From positions 1 to 64,000 of the forward strand of contig JBBRVP010000011.1 in the NCBI GenBank assembly GCA_038246785.1: a stretch of 64,000 bases of DNA, given 5' to 3'. Below the pieces are notes generated by a model. That model saw nothing but the letters and a program-made list of their open reading frames with translations. It made no database searches and had not been told where the DNA came from. Positions 1 through 9,065 of this stretch are shown here, piece after piece (positions within the stretch are counted from its first letter, which is position 1; the number at the start of each line of letters is the position of its first letter). The position numbers and the translations under genes are program-made. Source of the stretch: JBBRVP01 sp038246785. Lineage in GTDB: Bacteria > Actinomycetota > Actinomycetes > Jiangellales > Jiangellaceae.

Positions 1-31
1 AGGCCGACACGCCGGGCCGGCGTGTCGGCCT
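1..31. terminator. Strong hairpin at left window edge
   Basis: A perfect 13-bp inverted repeat (arms 1-13 and 19-31, AGGCCGACACGCC and its complement) surrounds a 5-base loop. It lies just past the stop of the minus-strand DUF4233 gene. In related actinobacteria ndk often follows that gene, so this may be an intergenic terminator. No T-tract is present, which is usual for high-GC actinobacterial hairpins. Confidence 0.55.
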
Positions 32-66
32 GGCGTTCCACTCGGGGCGGGTCGCGCCCGCGGCGA

Positions 67-453
67 TCAGGGTGACCACAAGCGGGTCGGCGGGGCGTCG
101 GGGGGCTCGACGCGATCGGCGGCGGCGGCGTGCTCGGCCTGCACCGCCGCGATGTGACGGCCCAGCCGGAACGTCGCGAACCACAGCAACGCGAAGACCC
201 CGCCGATGAAGAACATCGCGGGTACGACGACGCCGAGCGCGAACACGACGCCCTGCAGCACCGACCCGGCGACGACGCCCCCGCGCCGGCCCAGCAGCCC
301 CGCGACGACGACGCAGGTGAGGCCGAGGCCCGCCCCGACCGGCAGCGCGACCGCCAGGTCGACGCCGGCGACGGCGACCGCCACCGGCACGAACAGCCAC
401 AGCACCACCGCCTCGAACGCGAGGACGGCCGACAGCACGCCTCGAACGCTCAC
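67..453 (-). CDS. DUF4233 membrane protein
   Basis: This 128-residue protein has about four hydrophobic segments between residues 5 and 100 and a short hydrophilic, Pro/Asp-rich tail. It matches the DUF4233 family, whose genes sit between folC and ndk in many actinobacteria (Rv2446c in M. tuberculosis). The GTG start at 453 is only 7 bases after the folC stop, so the two are almost certainly cotranscribed. The function is unknown; a link to folate or nucleotide metabolism would rest only on gene order. Confidence 0.85.
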   Translation of the reverse strand: MSVRGVLSAVLAFEAVVLWLFVPVAVAVAGVDLAVALPVGAGLGLTCVVVAGLLGRRGGVVAGSVLQGVVFALGVVVPAMFFIGGVFALLWFATFRLGRHIAAVQAEHAAAADRVEPPDAPPTRLWSP

Positions 454-460
454 CGGATGC

Positions 461-1825
461 TCACTGCCGGTCCGCCCGCAGCAGGGTGCGCGCCTCGCCG
501 ACGGTGACGACCGAGCCAGTGACGACGACCCCGCCGCCGCCCAGCAGGGTGTCCTCCTCCGCCAGCGTCACCGCCCGCTCGAGCGCGTCGTCGAGCCGGG
601 CCACGACCTCCACCCGGTCCGGACCGAACACCTCCTCGGCGACCTCGCCGAGCTCGGCGGGGTCCATCGCGCGCGGCGAGGTGTTGCGGGTGACCACCAC
701 GGCGTGCAGGACCGGCTCCAGGTGCACGAGCAGCCCGTACGCGTCCTTGTCGGCCATCACCGCGACCACACCCACCAGTCTGGCGAAGGTGAAGGCATCC
801 TCCAGGGCCGCAGCCAGCGCCGCTCCAGCGGCCGGGTTGTGCGCCGCGTCGACGAGCACCGTGGGACTGCGCCGGACGACCTCGAGCCGTCCCGGCGAGG
901 TCGCCCCGGACACCGCGGCCCGCAGCGGCTCGGCGTCGAGCGGCTGCTCGCGGGCGCCGAAGAACGCCTCGACGGCGGCCACGGCGCAGGCGAGGTTGCG
1001 CGCCTGGTGCTCTCCGTGCAGCCGCAGGAACAGCTCGTCGTAGACGCCGGCCAGCCCCTGCACGGTGACCAGCTGGCCGCCGACGGCGACCTCTCGGTGG
1101 CGTACGCCGAACTCCAGCCCCTCCCGGGCGATCGTTGCGCCGACCTCGAGCGCCCGCCGGGCCAGGACGTCGGCGGCCTCGGGCGCCTGCAGCGCGAGCA
1201 CCGCGGTCGCGCCCGGCTTGAGGATCCCGGCCTTCTCCCCGGCGATCTGCTCCAGCGTGCCGCCGAGATAGGCCTGGTGGTCCAGCCCTACCGGCGTGAC
1301 CACCGCGACCGCGCCGTCGGCGACGTTGGTGGCGTCCCAGGTGCCACCCATGCCCACCTCGACGATCGCCACCCCCACGGGAGCGTCGGCGAAGATCGTG
1401 TACGCCAGCGCCGTCAGCGTCTCGAAGAACGACAGCGGCGACCCGCCGGCCTCGGCCGACCGGGCGTCGACAACGTCGAGATAGGGCGCCAGCTCGTCGT
1501 AGCCCGCCACGAGGGTCGCGGCGTCGACCGGGGCTCCGTCGAGGGCGACCCGCTCGAGCAGCGACTCCAGGTGCGGGCTGGTGTAGCGGCCGGTGCGCAA
1601 GCCGAAGCCGGACAGCAGCGCGTCGACGAGCCGCGCGGTGCTCGTCTTGCCGTTGGTCCCGGCGATGTGGATGACGGGGTAGCTCCGCTGCGGGTCGCCC
1701 AGCAGATCGGTGAGGGCGCGGATGCGCTCGAGCGAGGGCGCGAGGCGGTGCTCCGGCCAGCGGGCGAGCAGGGCGGCCTCGACGCGGCGCAGGTCCGCCG
1801 CCGGCGTCCGCGCTGCCGCTGTCAC
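461..1825 (-). CDS. folC: Bifunctional folylpolyglutamate/dihydrofolate synthase
   Basis: FolC is a Mur-ligase-like ATP enzyme. It adds glutamate to dihydropteroate and lengthens the polyglutamate tail of folates in the cytosol. The 454-residue product has the ATP-binding loop GTNGKTS at 56-62, the substrate-loop motif TSPHL at 82-86, and the EVGMGG and GEKAGI motifs of the central domain, followed by the C-terminal ligase domain. Length is normal for the family. The start is GTG at 1825. It is followed 7 bases later by the DUF4233 gene. The next minus-strand neighbour in M. tuberculosis is valS, but here a secreted-protein gene and an opposite-strand valS lie upstream. Confidence 0.95.
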   Translation of the reverse strand: MTAAARTPAADLRRVEAALLARWPEHRLAPSLERIRALTDLLGDPQRSYPVIHIAGTNGKTSTARLVDALLSGFGLRTGRYTSPHLESLLERVALDGAPVDAATLVAGYDELAPYLDVVDARSAEAGGSPLSFFETLTALAYTIFADAPVGVAIVEVGMGGTWDATNVADGAVAVVTPVGLDHQAYLGGTLEQIAGEKAGILKPGATAVLALQAPEAADVLARRALEVGATIAREGLEFGVRHREVAVGGQLVTVQGLAGVYDELFLRLHGEHQARNLACAVAAVEAFFGAREQPLDAEPLRAAVSGATSPGRLEVVRRSPTVLVDAAHNPAAGAALAAALEDAFTFARLVGVVAVMADKDAYGLLVHLEPVLHAVVVTRNTSPRAMDPAELGEVAEEVFGPDRVEVVARLDDALERAVTLAEEDTLLGGGGVVVTGSVVTVGEARTLLRADRQ

Positions 1826-1939
1826 ACGCCGAGTCTAGGTGGCAGCGTCTGGTCACGTTCGGTGACAACCAACCTGGACAAACCCCGGAGGCCGGCTGCT
1901 CTCGGTGATAGATTACCCAGCGTCACCAGGGGGAGATCC

Positions 1940-4504
1940 ATGATCCACGCCGTTCGGGCGCGGCATTCGCCGCGCTCACTGCTGATTGTCGTGCTCGCCG
2001 CCGCACTGGCCGCGTACGCGCTGGGTGCCGCACCGGCGGCCCGAGCCGCGGCCACCTCCGCCACCGTCGGCCCGCCGGCCACGGTGAGCGCCGACGCCCT
2101 GCCAACCGTGCAGATCGGTGGCTCCCGCACCGGCGGAGGCGTGGTATGGGCACAGGTCGTCGTGGGCGACACCGTCTACGTCACCGGCGACTTCGAGACC
2201 GCACGCCCGGCGGGTGCCCCGCCCGGCACGGGCGAGGTCCGCCGCCACAACCTGTTGGCCTACGACATCCGCACCGGCGCGCTGCTGGCGTTCCAGCACG
2301 ACCTCAACGGGCCGGGACTCTCCATCGCGGCAGCGCCGGATGGATCTCGGGTCTACGTCGGGGGCGACTTCACCTCCGTCGACGGGGCGTCCCGGTCGCG
2401 GGTCGCCGCCTTCGACACCGCCAGTGGCGCTCTGGTGACGTCGTTCAAGCCGGTGATCAACAACCGCGTGCGCGCCGTCGCGGTCAGTGCGCAGACTGTG
2501 TATCTCGGCGGCGACTTCACGTCCGCGAACGGCCTGGCCCGGGCGCGGCTCGCGGCGTACTTCCCCAACGGCCAGGTGCTCGTCTGGAACCCGGGCGCCG
2601 ACGCGGCGGTGCTGGCACTGACCATGTCCCCGGACGCGAGCATGGTCGTCGCCGGCGGCCGTTTCCAGACCCTCGCCGGCGCGACCCGCACGGGGATCGG
2701 CGCCGTCTCGGCCAAGACCGCTGCCGTGACACCGTGGGCGTCGGCGTTCCCGATCCACGACTACGGTCCCGACGCCGCCATCACCAGCCTGGTTTCCGAC
2801 CGCACCGCTGTGTACGGCACGGGCTACCGATACCTGGACTGGAACGCCGACCACACGGTGCGGCTCGGCAACTTCGAGGGCCGCTTCGCGATGGATCCCG
2901 CCACCGGAAAGCTCCTCATGTCGGCGGACTGCCGCGGCGACTCGTACAGCACGTTCCCGGTCGGCAAGGTCCTCTACAGCGTGTCGCACAGCCACGACTG
3001 CAGCAACATCGGCACGTTCCCCGACACCAAGCCGCCGCGGATGCGCCGGGCGTTGGCGGAGCTGACCTCCCCCGGCGACCTGAGGACCCCCAGCGGCACC
3101 TTCGCCACGACGGCGACGACGCAGCTGACCTGGTACCCGATCCTGAGCCCGGGCGCCTTCACCGGGCAGTTCCAGGCCGCCTGGTCGGTGAACGGGAATG
3201 CCGACTACCTCAGCCTCGCCGGGGAGTTCCCCACCGTGAACGGCATGCCGCAGCAGGGGCTCGTGCGCTTCGCCGTCCGCTCGATCGCACCCAACCAGCA
3301 GGGTCCCGCGGCGATGACCGGGCAGCAGCCGACGGCGACCTCGGGCGCGGGTGGCACTGCCACCGTGCGGTGGACCGGCACCAGCGACCCGGACGACGGC
3401 GTGCTGACCTACCAGGTCTATCGGGAGGGCGCGGCGGACCCGGTGGCCAGCGTCCGAGCGGACTCGCCGTTCTGGGCGCCTCCGGCGCTGAGCACCGCCG
3501 TCACCGGCCTGGCACCCGGCGACTACCGGTTCCGGGTGGCGGCCCTCGACTCGGCCGGCAACACGACCACGACGATGTGGTCGGCGCCGGTCTCGGTCGG
3601 CGAGCCCGCGCCGTCGACCGCGGCCCTGTCCGCGGCCTGCACCGGTCAGGCGTGCATCTTCAGCGGCTCGCGCTCGCCGGTCGGACCGGGGGTCGCCACG
3701 TACGCCTGGTCCTTCGGCGACGGGACGACCGGCAGCGGCGCGAGCCTGCGGCACACCTACGCCGCGGTCGGCACCTACCGCGTGACGCTCACCGTCACCG
3801 AAGGAGACGGCCGGACAGCCACGGCCACGAGGAGCGTGACCGTCAAGGCGGCTGCACCCGGGACCACACTGGCCGGCGACCTGTTCCAGCGCCGGGTCAC
3901 CGGCGGCTTCGGCACGCCCGGCACCGGGGGTCCCTGGTCGGCCACCGGTACCGCCACGTACCTGTCGGTGTCGCCCGGCAAGGGATCGATCCGACTCCCG
4001 TCGGCCGGCGCGACGACCGGGGCGGTCCTCGGCTACGTCGCCTCGGCGCGCACGGACGTGAGCACGACCGTCGCCGCCAACCGCGTCGCCACCGGCGGCG
4101 GGACATGGGTGAGCGTCATCGGTCGGCGCGTCGGCAAGGCCGAGTACCGCGCGGTCGTGCACCTGCGGTCTGACCGCAAGGTAGGCGTCTCGCTCGCCCG
4201 GCTCGACGCCACCGGGAAGGCAACGACGCTGAAGGCCGAGCGGGTGCTGCCGGGGGTCGCCTTCGGCGCGACGACGAGGCTGCGCGTGCGGATGCAGGTG
4301 TTCGGCACGTCGAGCGCGGTGGTGCGCGCGAAGGTCTGGAGGTACGGATCGAGCGAGCCCACGGCCTGGAGCGCGAGCACGACCGACGGCACGACCGCCT
4401 TGCGTGCCGCGGGGTCCGTCGGCATCCGCGCGTCGCTGTCGTCCACGGCGTCCAGGCTCGCCGTCGTCGTGACCTTGAGCTCGTTCGTCGCCAAGGCCCT
4501 GTGA
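1940..4504 (+). CDS. Secreted beta-propeller/FN3/PKD protein
   Basis: This is an 854-residue exported protein of unknown substrate. A signal peptide covers about residues 1-36 (RARHSPRS, a hydrophobic stretch, then ARA-A). A repeat region with VYVGGDFTSV, VYLGGDFTSA and VVAGGRFQTL motifs resembles a delta-60/DUF5122-type propeller. An FN3-like domain follows at about 472-553. A PKD domain at about 557-635 carries the signature YAWSFGDGTT. The C-terminal 200 residues form a beta-rich, concanavalin-like domain. The ATG at 1940 is preceded by GGGGGAGA; the reading frame stays open upstream, but that stretch is antisense to folC. An extracellular surface or glycan-binding role is likely but unproven. 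Confidence 0.85.
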   Translation: MIHAVRARHSPRSLLIVVLAAALAAYALGAAPAARAAATSATVGPPATVSADALPTVQIGGSRTGGGVVWAQVVVGDTVYVTGDFETARPAGAPPGTGEVRRHNLLAYDIRTGALLAFQHDLNGPGLSIAAAPDGSRVYVGGDFTSVDGASRSRVAAFDTASGALVTSFKPVINNRVRAVAVSAQTVYLGGDFTSANGLARARLAAYFPNGQVLVWNPGADAAVLALTMSPDASMVVAGGRFQTLAGATRTGIGAVSAKTAAVTPWASAFPIHDYGPDAAITSLVSDRTAVYGTGYRYLDWNADHTVRLGNFEGRFAMDPATGKLLMSADCRGDSYSTFPVGKVLYSVSHSHDCSNIGTFPDTKPPRMRRALAELTSPGDLRTPSGTFATTATTQLTWYPILSPGAFTGQFQAAWSVNGNADYLSLAGEFPTVNGMPQQGLVRFAVRSIAPNQQGPAAMTGQQPTATSGAGGTATVRWTGTSDPDDGVLTYQVYREGAADPVASVRADSPFWAPPALSTAVTGLAPGDYRFRVAALDSAGNTTTTMWSAPVSVGEPAPSTAALSAACTGQACIFSGSRSPVGPGVATYAWSFGDGTTGSGASLRHTYAAVGTYRVTLTVTEGDGRTATATRSVTVKAAAPGTTLAGDLFQRRVTGGFGTPGTGGPWSATGTATYLSVSPGKGSIRLPSAGATTGAVLGYVASARTDVSTTVAANRVATGGGTWVSVIGRRVGKAEYRAVVHLRSDRKVGVSLARLDATGKATTLKAERVLPGVAFGATTRLRVRMQVFGTSSAVVRAKVWRYGSSEPTAWSASTTDGTTALRAAGSVGIRASLSSTASRLAVVVTLSSFVAKAL

Positions 4505-4509
4505 GCCGC

Positions 4510-4533
4510 GGCGATCCGCGAATGCGGATCGCC
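4510..4533 (+). terminator. Terminator hairpin after the PKD gene
   Basis: A perfect 10-bp stem (GGCGATCCGC at 4510-4519 and its complement at 4524-4533) with a 4-base loop begins a few bases after the stop codon of the PKD gene and before valS. It is a typical GC-rich intrinsic terminator lacking a T-tract. Confidence 0.7.
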
Positions 4534-4566
4534 TGACGCGCCGGCGGTCTGGGAGGATCAGGCGCC

Positions 4567-7173
4567 ATGAGCAGCGACGCTGTTCCCGATCTCGGCCCCG
4601 GCGCCGGCACGAACGCCCGGGTCCCCGACAAGCCCGCCCTCGACGGGCTCGAGGAACGGTGGGGCCGGGCGTGGGAGGAGCAGGGCACCTACCGTTTCGA
4701 TCGCTCGCGGACCCGCGAGGAGATCTTCTCGATCGACACCCCGCCGCCGACGGTGAGCGGCACGCTGCATGTCGGCAGCGTCTTCTCCTTCACCCACACC
4801 GACCTGGTCGCCCGCTACCAGCGGATGCGAGGGCGCGAGGTCTTCTACCCGATGGGCTGGGACGACAACGGGCTGGCGACCGAGCGGCAGGTCCAGTACA
4901 CATACGGCGTCCGGTGCGACCCGGCGGCCGCGTACGACCCCGACTTCACTCCGCCGGCGGCGGGTGGGCGATCCGCCAGGGCGGTCGCCATCTCCCGGCG
5001 TAACTTCATCGAGCTGTGCGAGCGCTGGACCCAGGACACCGAGGTGGCGTTCGAGGCGCTGTGGCGGCGCGTCGGTCTGTCGGTGGACTGGACGCAGACG
5101 TACACGACCGTGGGTCCGGCCGCGATCGCGGCGTCGCAGCGGGCGTTCCTGCGCAATCTGGCGCGCGGCGAGGCCTACCAGGCGGAGGCGCCGAGCCTGT
5201 GGGACGTCACGTTCCAGACCGCGGTGGCTCAGGCCGAGCTGGAGGCGCGTGACTACCCGGGGCACTTCTACCGGGTGGCGTTCGAGCGCAGCGACGCCGG
5301 CGGGCCGGTGCACATCGAGACGACCCGTCCCGAGCTGATCCCGGCCTGCGTCGCGCTGGTGGCCCATCCCGACGACGAGCGCTACCGGCCGCTGTTCGGC
5401 TCGACGGTGCGTACGCCGGTCTTCGGTGTCGAGGTGCCTGTCCTCGCCCACCACCTCGCCGAGCCCGACAAGGGCTCGGGCATCGCGATGATCTGCACGT
5501 TCGGCGACCTCACCGACGTGATCTGGTGGAGGGAGCTGGCGCTCCCCATTCGATCAGTGATCGCTCGCGACGGCCGACTGCTGCCCGACACCCCGCCGTG
5601 GATCGCCGACGGCCCCGGCGAGGCGGCCTACCGGGAGCTGGCCGGCAGGACGACGTCGTCGGCACGTGAGCAGATGACCGCCGCGCTGCGGGCCGTGGGG
5701 GCACTGGAGGGCGAGCCGGTGCCGACCCAGCGCCGGGCCAACTTCCACGAGAAGGGCGAGAAGCCGCTGGAGGTCGTGACCAGCCGGCAGTGGTACATCC
5801 GCAACGGCGGGCGCGACGATGCCCTCCGGGCACGGTTCCTCGAGCTCGGCCGGGAGCTGGTCTGGGTGCCTGAGCACATGCGCCAGCGCTACGACACCTG
5901 GGTGGGGGGCCTCACGAGTGACTGGCTGATCAGTCGCCAGCGCTTCTTCGGCGTGCCCTTCCCGGTCTGGTACCCGCTCGATCCGGATGGCGCGCCCGTC
6001 CACGACCGACCGCTCCTTCCCGCCGAGGCCGACCTGCCGATCGACCCGTCCTCCCACGTGCCGGCCGGCTACGCCCCCGAACAGCGCGACCTGCCCGGTG
6101 GCTTCACCGCCGACCCCGACATCATGGACACCTGGGCCACGTCGTCGCTGACCCCGCTGATCGTGACCGGCTGGGAGCGCGACCCGGACCTGCATGCCCG
6201 CACCTTCCCCATGGATCTGCGCCCGCAGGGTCACGACATCGTGCGGACCTGGCTGTTCTCCACCATCGTGCGCGCGCACTTCGAGACCGGCGGCCTGCCG
6301 TGGACCCACGCGGCGATCTCCGGGATGGTGGCCAACCCCGACCGGAAGAAGATGTCGAAGTCCAAGGGCGGGGTCGACCCGCTGGAGATGCTCGACCGCT
6401 ACGGCGCCGACGCGGTCCGCTGGCGGGCCGCCGCCGCCCGGCCGGGGGTCGACAGCCCGTTCGACGAGGGCCAGATGAAGATCGGCCGACGGTTGGCGAT
6501 CAAGGTGCTCAACGCGTCGAAGTTCGTCCTCGGGCTCGCGGCCGCCGACCCCGACCCGGCACGGGTCAGCGAGCCGGTCGACCGGGCGACACTCGCCATG
6601 CTCGCGCGGGTCGTCGCGGAGGCGACGGACGCGTTCGAGGCTTACGACTACAGCCGCGCGCTCGAGGTGACCGAGCGGTTCTTCTGGACGTTCTGCGACG
6701 ACTACCTCGAGCTGGTCAAGGAGCGGGCATACGCCGACGGCGGCGCCGCCACGGACTCGGCGCGGGCCACCCTCGCGGTCGTCCTGCACACGGTGCTGCG
6801 GCTGTTCGCGCCGTTCCTCCCCTACGCCACCGAGGAGGTCTGGTCGTGGTGGCGGTCCGGCTCGATCCACCGCTCGACCTGGCCGACACTGGACGAGCTC
6901 GGTGACCTCAGCGGGGAGCCGGCCGTGCTCGACGCGGTGTCGCAGGTGCTCACCCAGGTGCGCCGGGCGAAGTCGGAGGCGAAGGTGTCGATGCGTACGG
7001 AGGTCAGCTCGGCAGCCGTCCGCGGCGAGCAGCGGGCGGTCGACCTCGCCCGTGCCGCCGCCGCCGACCTCGCCTCCGCCGGCAAGGTCGCCGAGCTCAC
7101 CTGGGCGATCGACGACTCGACCGGCGACGGCCTGGTGCTCGACGTCGCCGTGGTGCTGGCGCCGACGGGGTGA
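4567..7173 (+). CDS. valS: Valyl-tRNA synthetase
   Basis: This class I aminoacyl-tRNA synthetase charges tRNA-Val and edits mischarged threonine. The 868-residue protein has the HIGH-type motif HVGS at 68-71 and KMSKS at 595-599. The editing domain lies between them (IETTRPELIPA), followed by the anticodon-binding domain. It is shorter than the 951-residue E. coli enzyme and lacks an obvious C-terminal coiled-coil arm. That fits the shorter, archaeal-like ValS class (type 2), which is common in actinobacteria. The ATG at 4567 lies soon after the terminator. A GNAT gene overlaps its stop codon by 4 bases. Confidence 0.95.
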   Translation: MSSDAVPDLGPGAGTNARVPDKPALDGLEERWGRAWEEQGTYRFDRSRTREEIFSIDTPPPTVSGTLHVGSVFSFTHTDLVARYQRMRGREVFYPMGWDDNGLATERQVQYTYGVRCDPAAAYDPDFTPPAAGGRSARAVAISRRNFIELCERWTQDTEVAFEALWRRVGLSVDWTQTYTTVGPAAIAASQRAFLRNLARGEAYQAEAPSLWDVTFQTAVAQAELEARDYPGHFYRVAFERSDAGGPVHIETTRPELIPACVALVAHPDDERYRPLFGSTVRTPVFGVEVPVLAHHLAEPDKGSGIAMICTFGDLTDVIWWRELALPIRSVIARDGRLLPDTPPWIADGPGEAAYRELAGRTTSSAREQMTAALRAVGALEGEPVPTQRRANFHEKGEKPLEVVTSRQWYIRNGGRDDALRARFLELGRELVWVPEHMRQRYDTWVGGLTSDWLISRQRFFGVPFPVWYPLDPDGAPVHDRPLLPAEADLPIDPSSHVPAGYAPEQRDLPGGFTADPDIMDTWATSSLTPLIVTGWERDPDLHARTFPMDLRPQGHDIVRTWLFSTIVRAHFETGGLPWTHAAISGMVANPDRKKMSKSKGGVDPLEMLDRYGADAVRWRAAAARPGVDSPFDEGQMKIGRRLAIKVLNASKFVLGLAAADPDPARVSEPVDRATLAMLARVVAEATDAFEAYDYSRALEVTERFFWTFCDDYLELVKERAYADGGAATDSARATLAVVLHTVLRLFAPFLPYATEEVWSWWRSGSIHRSTWPTLDELGDLSGEPAVLDAVSQVLTQVRRAKSEAKVSMRTEVSSAAVRGEQRAVDLARAAAADLASAGKVAELTWAIDDSTGDGLVLDVAVVLAPTG

Positions 7174-8027
7174 GTGGGTGCGCGGCGCGCCGGGTGGGCA
7201 ACCCGGACGAGTTCGCCCGGCTGATCGAGCCGCTGCTGTCCGCCGACCCGGTGCGGTGGACCGTGCTCGCGGTGTCGGTCGAGCGGGCCCGCCGGGGCGC
7301 CGCTCCGGACGACGCGCTGTTGTTCGTCGTCGAGGACGACGCCGGGGCCGTCGTGGCCGCGGGCCAGCACTGGCCGCCGTACGGCGTCGGCCTGCACGGC
7401 GCCGGCGCGGAGGTGGGCGACGCGGCCGGGACCGCCGCCGCGGCGCTGGTGCTCTCGCTGGGCCGCACGCCGCACGGTGTCGTGGGGCGGCGGGAGGCGG
7501 CGTACGGCTTCGTCCGCGCCTGGCGCGAGGCGACCGGCGACGGCGCTCGGCTGACGCGCTCGATGCGGCTGCACAGGCTGGGCTCACTGGTGCCACCGCG
7601 CGGCGTGGTGGGCACGAGTCGGCCGGCCAGCGAGGCCGACGTCCCGCTGGTCGGCGAGTGGATGGACCGCTTCCAGGCGGACATCGACCAGGTCACGACC
7701 CGCGGCGAGGACTGGGCCCGCGAGCGGTGGCCCCGGGTGGTGGTCTGGGAGGCGGCCGCTGCGCCGGTGGCGATGGCCGCCTCGACACCCCCGGCCGCGG
7801 GCGTCTCCCGCGTCGGCCCGGTCTACACCCCGCCCGGATCGCGAAGTCACGGGTTCGGGACGGCGGTCACCGCGGCGGCCACGCAGGCCGCCATCGACGG
7901 GGGCGCCAGCGGTGCCTGTCTCTACACCGACCTCGCCAACCCCGTCTCGAACTCGATCTACGCGAAGATCGGCTACGTCCCGGTGGCCGACGAGGTGGAG
8001 CTCACCTTCGGCACCGCCCCCGGTTGA
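7170..8027 (+). CDS. GNAT family N-acetyltransferase
   Basis: This 285-residue protein has a GNAT fold in its second half. A beta-strand VSRVGPVYTP is followed by the acetyl-CoA loop region GSRSHGFGTAVT and the C-terminal NPVSNSIYAKIGY segment typical of the FR47-like subgroup. The N-terminal half may be a degenerate second GNAT domain. The GTG start overlaps the valS stop (GTGA, 4 bases), indicating translational coupling. The acetyl acceptor is unknown. The match to acetyl-CoA-dependent transferases is clear; the cellular role is not. Confidence 0.8.
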   Translation: MSGCAARRVGNPDEFARLIEPLLSADPVRWTVLAVSVERARRGAAPDDALLFVVEDDAGAVVAAGQHWPPYGVGLHGAGAEVGDAAGTAAAALVLSLGRTPHGVVGRREAAYGFVRAWREATGDGARLTRSMRLHRLGSLVPPRGVVGTSRPASEADVPLVGEWMDRFQADIDQVTTRGEDWARERWPRVVVWEAAAAPVAMAASTPPAAGVSRVGPVYTPPGSRSHGFGTAVTAAATQAAIDGGASGACLYTDLANPVSNSIYAKIGYVPVADEVELTFGTAPG

Positions 8028-8148
8028 TCCGCCACCGCCTCCCACGCGGCTGCCAATGGACCCATACCGACGTCGGGAGCAATACCCGGTCGGCGGGTGC
8101 GGCAACTCCGAGCAAGCCTCCAGAGGAGACGGTTGACGCGGACGCGCC

Positions 8149-8511
8149 TCACCGCGGTCGCGGACCCGTGGGTCGGCGGTGCTTGTGCGCCACGACGACG
8201 AGTCCGATGAACGCGCCTGCGAGACCCAGCCCGGCCACGGCTCTAGATGCCGGATGACTCGCGCTCAGGGACAGCGCCGTCAGGATGGCCACCGCGAGCC
8301 CGGCGCCGCACGTGAACGCGACGAGCTGCCCACGTGACATCGGCGCGGCCCGACGCGGCGCGTTCGCCAAGAGGCCCATGGTCAGCAAGGCGATGACGAA
8401 GACGACCGCTAGGAGCACCACCGACGAGATCACCAAGGTAGCGGCCAGGCTCGCGCTGACCACGGCGAACGCCCCCATGAGGTACGTGAGGACGATGCAG
8501 GCGTGTTGCAC
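8149..8511 (-). CDS. Small multi-pass membrane protein (possible frameshifted half)
   Basis: This 120-residue product has about three to four transmembrane helices (CIVLTYLMGAFAVV, ISSVVLLAVVFVIALL, FTCGAGLAVAILTAL, GLGLAGAFIGLVVV) and a basic tail. No family is recognised. Its GTG start lies inside the end of the gene at 8430-8726, in a different frame, with an in-frame TGA twelve codons upstream. The end of that other gene is low-complexity sequence. The two pieces may therefore be halves of one membrane protein separated by a single-base frameshift, or two coupled genes. Confidence 0.5.
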   Translation of the reverse strand: MQHACIVLTYLMGAFAVVSASLAATLVISSVVLLAVVFVIALLTMGLLANAPRRAAPMSRGQLVAFTCGAGLAVAILTALSLSASHPASRAVAGLGLAGAFIGLVVVAHKHRRPTGPRPR

Positions 8512-8726
8512 CGCGGTGCGTCCGGGCGCTTCCCTCCCGGCTCACGCCGGAAGACGACGACCCCCGCGTAGCTGGCAAGGGTCAGCCCGCCGAAGGCTAG
8601 AGTGATCTTGGCGAGCGACCCCTGCGCGAACCCGCCGACCAGCGAGGAAAGCCCGACGAGCATCGTGAAGGCGACCAGGAACTCACTGACGCCTCGCATC
8701 ACCGCCGCCCGCCCCGCTCGCTGCAT
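8430..8726 (-). CDS. Small membrane protein, N-terminal half of a possible split gene
   Basis: From ATG 8726 (preceded by GAGGGGGG) this encodes about 98 residues. There are two hydrophobic helices (EFLVAFTMLVGLSSLVGGF and ITLAFGGLTLASYAGVVVF). After FRREPGG the sequence becomes Arg/Ser/Pro-rich with no membrane character, while the overlapping frame becomes strongly hydrophobic. This is the pattern expected of a frameshift near 8520-8540. No family was recognised. It could instead be a genuine 98-residue protein translationally coupled to the downstream gene. Confidence 0.45.
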   Translation of the reverse strand: MQRAGRAAVMRGVSEFLVAFTMLVGLSSLVGGFAQGSLAKITLAFGGLTLASYAGVVVFRREPGGKRPDAPRCNTPASSSRTSWGRSPWSARAWPLPW

Positions 8727-8744
8727 CCGAAACCCCCCTCGCAC

Positions 8745-9065
8745 AGGTCCCCGTCCAGCGACCTTTCGATCGCGCTACGAGAGCGTGGGCGGCGAGCACC
8801 TTCGCCGACGGTGGTTTCGCCATGCCCACGAACATCCGGCGGCGAAGTGCATGGCGATGTCGGCTGCTGCCTTCTCCAAGCACGCGTTCCGGCTGACGCC
8901 GTGCGCTGTGGGTCACGCGCCCGCCGCTGACCGACGTCACTGTCCTGGTGGTCGAGAACTCGACCCGGAAAGGCCCATTGACGACCACCAGGGCAGTGAC
9001 GTCGGTTCACGCCGGCGGCACCGGCCGGAGTGACCGACGGTACGAAGTGACCGACGGCGCGGCGG
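8745..9065. other. Intergenic region with a long imperfect palindrome
   Basis: No convincing gene is seen between the small membrane-protein locus and the end of clpX. The open frames here are Arg-rich shadows. The only clear structure is the inverted repeat at 8930-9006, listed separately. Confidence 0.5.
8930..9006. repeat. 25-bp inverted repeat with 27-base spacer
   Basis: The left arm 8930-8954 begins ACCGACGTCACTG and ends CTGGTGGTCG. It pairs with 8982-9006 at 24 of 25 positions. The spacer is AT-poor and has no reading frame of note. The stem lies about 60 bases beyond the clpX stop, so it may terminate clpX transcription. The length and near-perfection also suit a dispersed palindromic intergenic element. 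Confidence 0.6.

Noticed and set aside
206..1939. Long plus-strand open frame in frame with the PKD gene
   Set aside because: It is antisense to folC, Arg/Asp-rich, and the true start with ribosome-binding site and signal peptide is at 1940.
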